From NCBI GenBank assembly GCA_920105625.2, contig OV050030.1:428202240-428266239 (forward strand): 64,000 nt of DNA, written 5' to 3'. The notes under the pieces were generated by a model, which was given only the letters and a program-made list of their open reading frames with translations, was not told where the DNA came from and searched no databases. Source of the stretch: Clusia tigrina (lineage: Eukaryota; Arthropoda; Insecta; Diptera; Clusiidae). This document shows, piece by piece, positions 61,129-64,000 of the stretch. Made by a program: the position numbers and the translations under genes. Within the stretch, counting starts at the first letter, position 1, and each line of letters opens with the position of its first letter.

Positions 61129-63234
61129 AGAGCCTCCCCAAAAAGCATCAGATTCTATTCCCACCCTACTAGTTCAATACTTCCCAAAAATGCAGACCCC
61201 ACTTCCTTCTTGGTTAATTGCTCTTTCCACTAATCAGTTAACATTTTGGAGATATCAGTTTCCTTCCTTGCCGCCATAAACGGATTTCACCCACGAACAA
61301 GTCTTCTGAATATCTTCACTATTTGCCAACACTACTCGAGTCACAGTCGATCCACCATTGGTGTAAGTTGTCAAAATTATATCACTACATTCAAATTGGG
61401 AGCCTCTGTGGCGCATGTTCCAGGAAACTTCAATTAAACTGCTCCTTATCACAAGCGCCGTAAATATTCACAAGTTAATTGCAGCTCTTCGGGCTCTTCG
61501 GGGGTCTGGTTAACAATTCGATGACTTTATCAATTTATGCAATGACAAGTGACATTAACGACACTCCTACCACCACCCCCACCCACACACATGCGTGAGA
61601 TATCGAGTGTAATAAGGCTGTGCCTCAACCACCCCACCTTCTCGCCGAGCTACTTTTATGACTGATAATCCTTTTTCACAGCAATTCGTGTCAGAACAGA
61701 GCTGGAAACACGTCATAAACAACGGCCCGGTGCGAATTTATTAATAAGCAGGCAAATTAAGTGGAAGTGCAGTGAATAAGGCAATCGCACAGAAACACAC
61801 ACACAAGCACACGTTCTCATTGAAGGCTCATGCGATTCAATGGCAAACACCACACCAGCGCGACACAGAATTTCATTTCATAATGCAATAATGAACTAAT
61901 GTGGCACTTAACACCACAATGCAGGGCTGCCCTTCAACACCCGACCCCGCCCTCCGTGGACCGATGACAACATGTTTATCAATATGAGGCGGTTACGAGT
62001 ATATTAAATTAGTGCTATAAACCACAGAGAGAGCAGCTTTTGTTGTCATCGAAAGTTCCCACAGTGCTCGCACACTTTCGTGCCTCAGTTGCGGTGTTGT
62101 CAATGTTGTTGTCAATGTTGTTGTCATTGTAGTTGTTGTTGTTGTTATATTCCTTTATTATTTACGTGGTTATATTAACAATTTATTAAACAATTTTATG
62201 GTGTTCTGCAGGCACACTGCGCCGCGGCAGAGGACGCGAATACGTAATGCGAATTTCCTGTCTCCGTGTGGCTGCCTGCGTGAGTGTGTGCGTGTAATTC
62301 CGGGCTTTTGTCATTCGTTTTAACAGTAAATGCAAATAAATTCGCAACGATTCCCGACGCACCGACCGCGCGGAGCACCCTTGCTGCCTGTCCTCTGTCC
62401 CGATAGGGATAATGAGTATGTAATTGTGTAAACCTGGATTTTTTATTGCACCACACTTATCGGCACTGTCGTAAATAACACTTCGAGCGCATTAATGCAC
62501 ATAAAGCACTGGTTCAGAGAATTGTGTTGGTGTGCGTGAGTGTGTCCGGAGGAGTGTGAGCGAATTTATGGCCTTCTTTTTCTGCTGAGTAAGCAATTTG
62601 TCCAATTCATTATTTAGTGCGGTGACAAATCACAAGCAAACTAAAAATGGCCCCTAAAAATATGCTTTAATTGTGTCGACTTCAAGGCAAAGTAAGGCTT
62701 TCTGCGTCCTCTGTTGCGGCGCTGCTCGCGTCTTATGAAATGTGCTAATTATACAGGCAGAAAAATGGCTCAAATTAGGGCTTGTGAATTACTGTGTGAC
62801 TGTGTGTGTGTTTGAGTGTCAATGTGTGCGTGTGGGGGAGTACGCTCCGCTTTTTATTTTTTGTTGATTGCTGCAAATGTAATTACGGCAATTATTGCTA
62901 CCTACCAGCACCGCAGGACGAATGAAGCAACAACAGCAACTGCAGGAGAACAACAACAACAACAACAACAGTGAGACTAATAAGTAGGCTTAACAATGCC
63001 GCTAATAACGTTTATTAAATCCATATGAGATTTTGCATTACGCACTCACACACACACACACGTCCCAATGTGGGCATAGCCAGCAACCTCGTTCCACTGC
63101 ACCCACTCCACCCACTACCCTACCGCTCGCACACACACCCAGTCAGCCAATGAATGACAAATTATGCAAATCCTTGTGAAGCACATTAATGCCAGCCTAC
63201 AACAATGAATTAATCGCTGCAAATTAAAATGACG

Positions 63235-63267
<33 letters not shown>

Positions 63268-63417
63268 ATGATGATGTTTGTTGTTGATGATGCTTAAGAA
63301 ATTGATGATGATGCTTATGGTTGTTCTGGCAAGGCTCCATTCGGATTTGTCATACGCAAAAGGGTGGTGCGGACGCAGTGAAGCTCGCGTAAGTGGCATT
63401 TGCGCTTGTTTAAATAA
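61129..63417. other. Intergenic DNA downstream of the 63.5-kb gene
   Basis: Unique-looking from about 61300. It contains a TTGTTGTCAATG-type repeat at about 62092-62150 and a (GAT)n stretch at about 63237-63300. No gene was seen. Confidence 0.45.
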
Positions 63418-63423
63418 TTTATT
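63418..63423 (-). terminator. Candidate poly(A) signal of the 63.5-kb gene (AATAAA)
   Basis: AATAAA on the minus strand about 100 bp beyond the TAA at 63524-63522, in AT-rich context (TAATAATAAATTATT). The position is right for a short 3' UTR. Confidence 0.45.
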
Positions 63424-63521
63424 ATTAAATTTCTCCCCGTATTTGCTTGTACGATTATTCCCCGCTCTAAAATTAATTTTCATTTTGTCGTTTCCTCCTC
63501 CCGGTGCAGCCGTGTGTCGCA

Positions 63522-63674
63522 TTACGCTGGAGCCGGCGGTGGAAAGTTGACGTTGTGCTCGCCATTGAGGCGGCCCACATCGCGCTCCTGTTGCTCGCTG
63601 CGTCGCTCCTGTTCGCGCCCATCCCGACCCAGCCCCAATCGCTCGATGAACTTGGCAGCCCTGTAGCCATGCGA
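63522..63674 (-). CDS. Last exon of the 63.5-kb gene
   Basis: Encodes SHGYRAAKFIERLGLGRDGR, then a Gln/Glu/Arg-rich stretch, and ends NVNFPPPAPA with TAA. All three minus frames are open over much of it, so the frame rests on the phase-0 splice. Confidence 0.5.
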   Translation of the reverse strand, partial: SHGYRAAKFIERLGLGRDGREQERRSEQQERDVGRLNGEHNVNFPPPAPA

Positions 63675-63943
63675 CTGAAAGCGTTCAAGTTTCACTGTTA
63701 ATGATCATTAATTGGTAATTAAGTTCAGTTGCTACTCACCTCATAGAAGAGTGATCTGCGCTTTTGACTCACTTCCGGATCGAACTCCCAATCAGTGCGT
63801 TCATGTGTCACGGGCTCGCCGGCCACATTGTTTTGGAGCGTCTCTGTGATCAGGCGGTAAATAAAACCCTCTGCAGCAGGCGGCAGCAGCAGCAGCAACA
63901 GCATCGCTGAACACTTTTGTGGCAAAGAGGAAGGTTCATGCAT
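63522..63943 (-). CDS. Small protein with hydrophobic leader, two exons visible, function unknown
   Basis: Exon 63943-63740 joins exon 63674-63522 across a 65-bp intron (donor GAG|GTGAGTAG, acceptor CTTTCAG|TCG, phase 0). That gives 118 codons from the first ATG. MLLLLLLPPAAEG looks like the end of a signal peptide, followed by FIYRLITETLQNN, an Asp/Glu-rich segment, a basic KRRSLFYE site and a hydrophilic Arg/Glu/Gln-rich tail ending NFPPPAPA. There are no cysteines after the leader. The start is unsure: ATGs lie at 63943 and 63904, and TTCAG|CG at 63908-63905 could be an acceptor, so the true first exon may lie past the window edge. A closer acceptor (AACAG at 63695) would give an immediate stop. 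I do not recognise the family. The dibasic site and leader would fit a secreted precursor, but that is inference. Confidence 0.55.
63740..63943 (-). CDS. First visible exon of the 63.5-kb gene (leader and acidic segment)
   Basis: Open for 68 codons to the donor GTGAGTAG. The leader hydrophobic run is encoded by CTG/TTG codons. The exon may begin at 63906 if the upstream TTCAG is used as an acceptor. Confidence 0.5.
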
Positions 63944-64000
63944 TTGGTATAAAATGGGTTATAAAAGATGGTAACAAAGTATGTAATTAAGTGTTAAATC

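Noticed and set aside
1..64000. CRISPR array, operon or bacterial-type system
   Set aside because: The tandem repeats here lack spacers of uniform length and any cas-like gene; introns and the homeobox gene show the DNA is animal.

Overview
This is a eukaryotic window from an insect, most likely a higher fly (Brachycera/Schizophora, Drosophila-like). The basis is an almost letter-for-letter match, recalled from memory, between a five-exon gene on the minus strand and Drosophila homeobrain (hbn), plus short GT-AG introns and long gene-free stretches rich in (CA)n, (TTG)n and AT-rich homeodomain-type words. It is gene-poor: only two genes can be supported, both on the minus strand.

Layout. 1-18.4 kb: no host gene. 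It alternates unique non-coding DNA with decayed transposable elements. The elements include a 123-bp non-LTR retrotransposon end flanked by a 19-bp target-site duplication, a 1.15-kb RNase H-bearing non-LTR copy flanked by a 13-bp duplication, and an older non-LTR relic split by a 173-bp solo LTR with its own 5-bp duplication. 18.4-36.7 kb: hbn, with coding exons at 36344-36215, 27762-27471, 27347-27218, 19390-19303 and 18969-18536 (357 residues). A poly(A) signal lies 129 bp past the stop codon and a plausible core promoter near 36.62-36.66 kb. Its two large introns (8.5 and 7.8 kb) contain three small relics of non-LTR C-termini and two local tandem duplications. 36.7-63.4 kb: intergenic. 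It holds another non-LTR copy (44.07-44.61 kb), a 220-bp non-coding block present twice (47.1 and 48.7 kb), a 0.7-kb nearly pure pyrimidine tract, and several minisatellites, one with a 99-bp unit that stays open as a reading frame. 63.4-64 kb: the 3' part of a small gene of unknown function with a hydrophobic leader, a 65-bp intron and a poly(A) signal; it may start outside the window.

Function. The window is essentially the locus of one developmental transcription factor in a large regulatory landscape. That landscape has been broken into alternating blocks of unique-looking DNA and old repeats. I found no tRNA, rRNA, CRISPR array or bacterial-type operon, and no convincing new multi-gene system. 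The most unusual items are the nested and duplication-flanked element insertions, the duplicated non-coding block and the 99-bp coding-frame repeat. All family assignments come from reading translations by eye; no database search was run.
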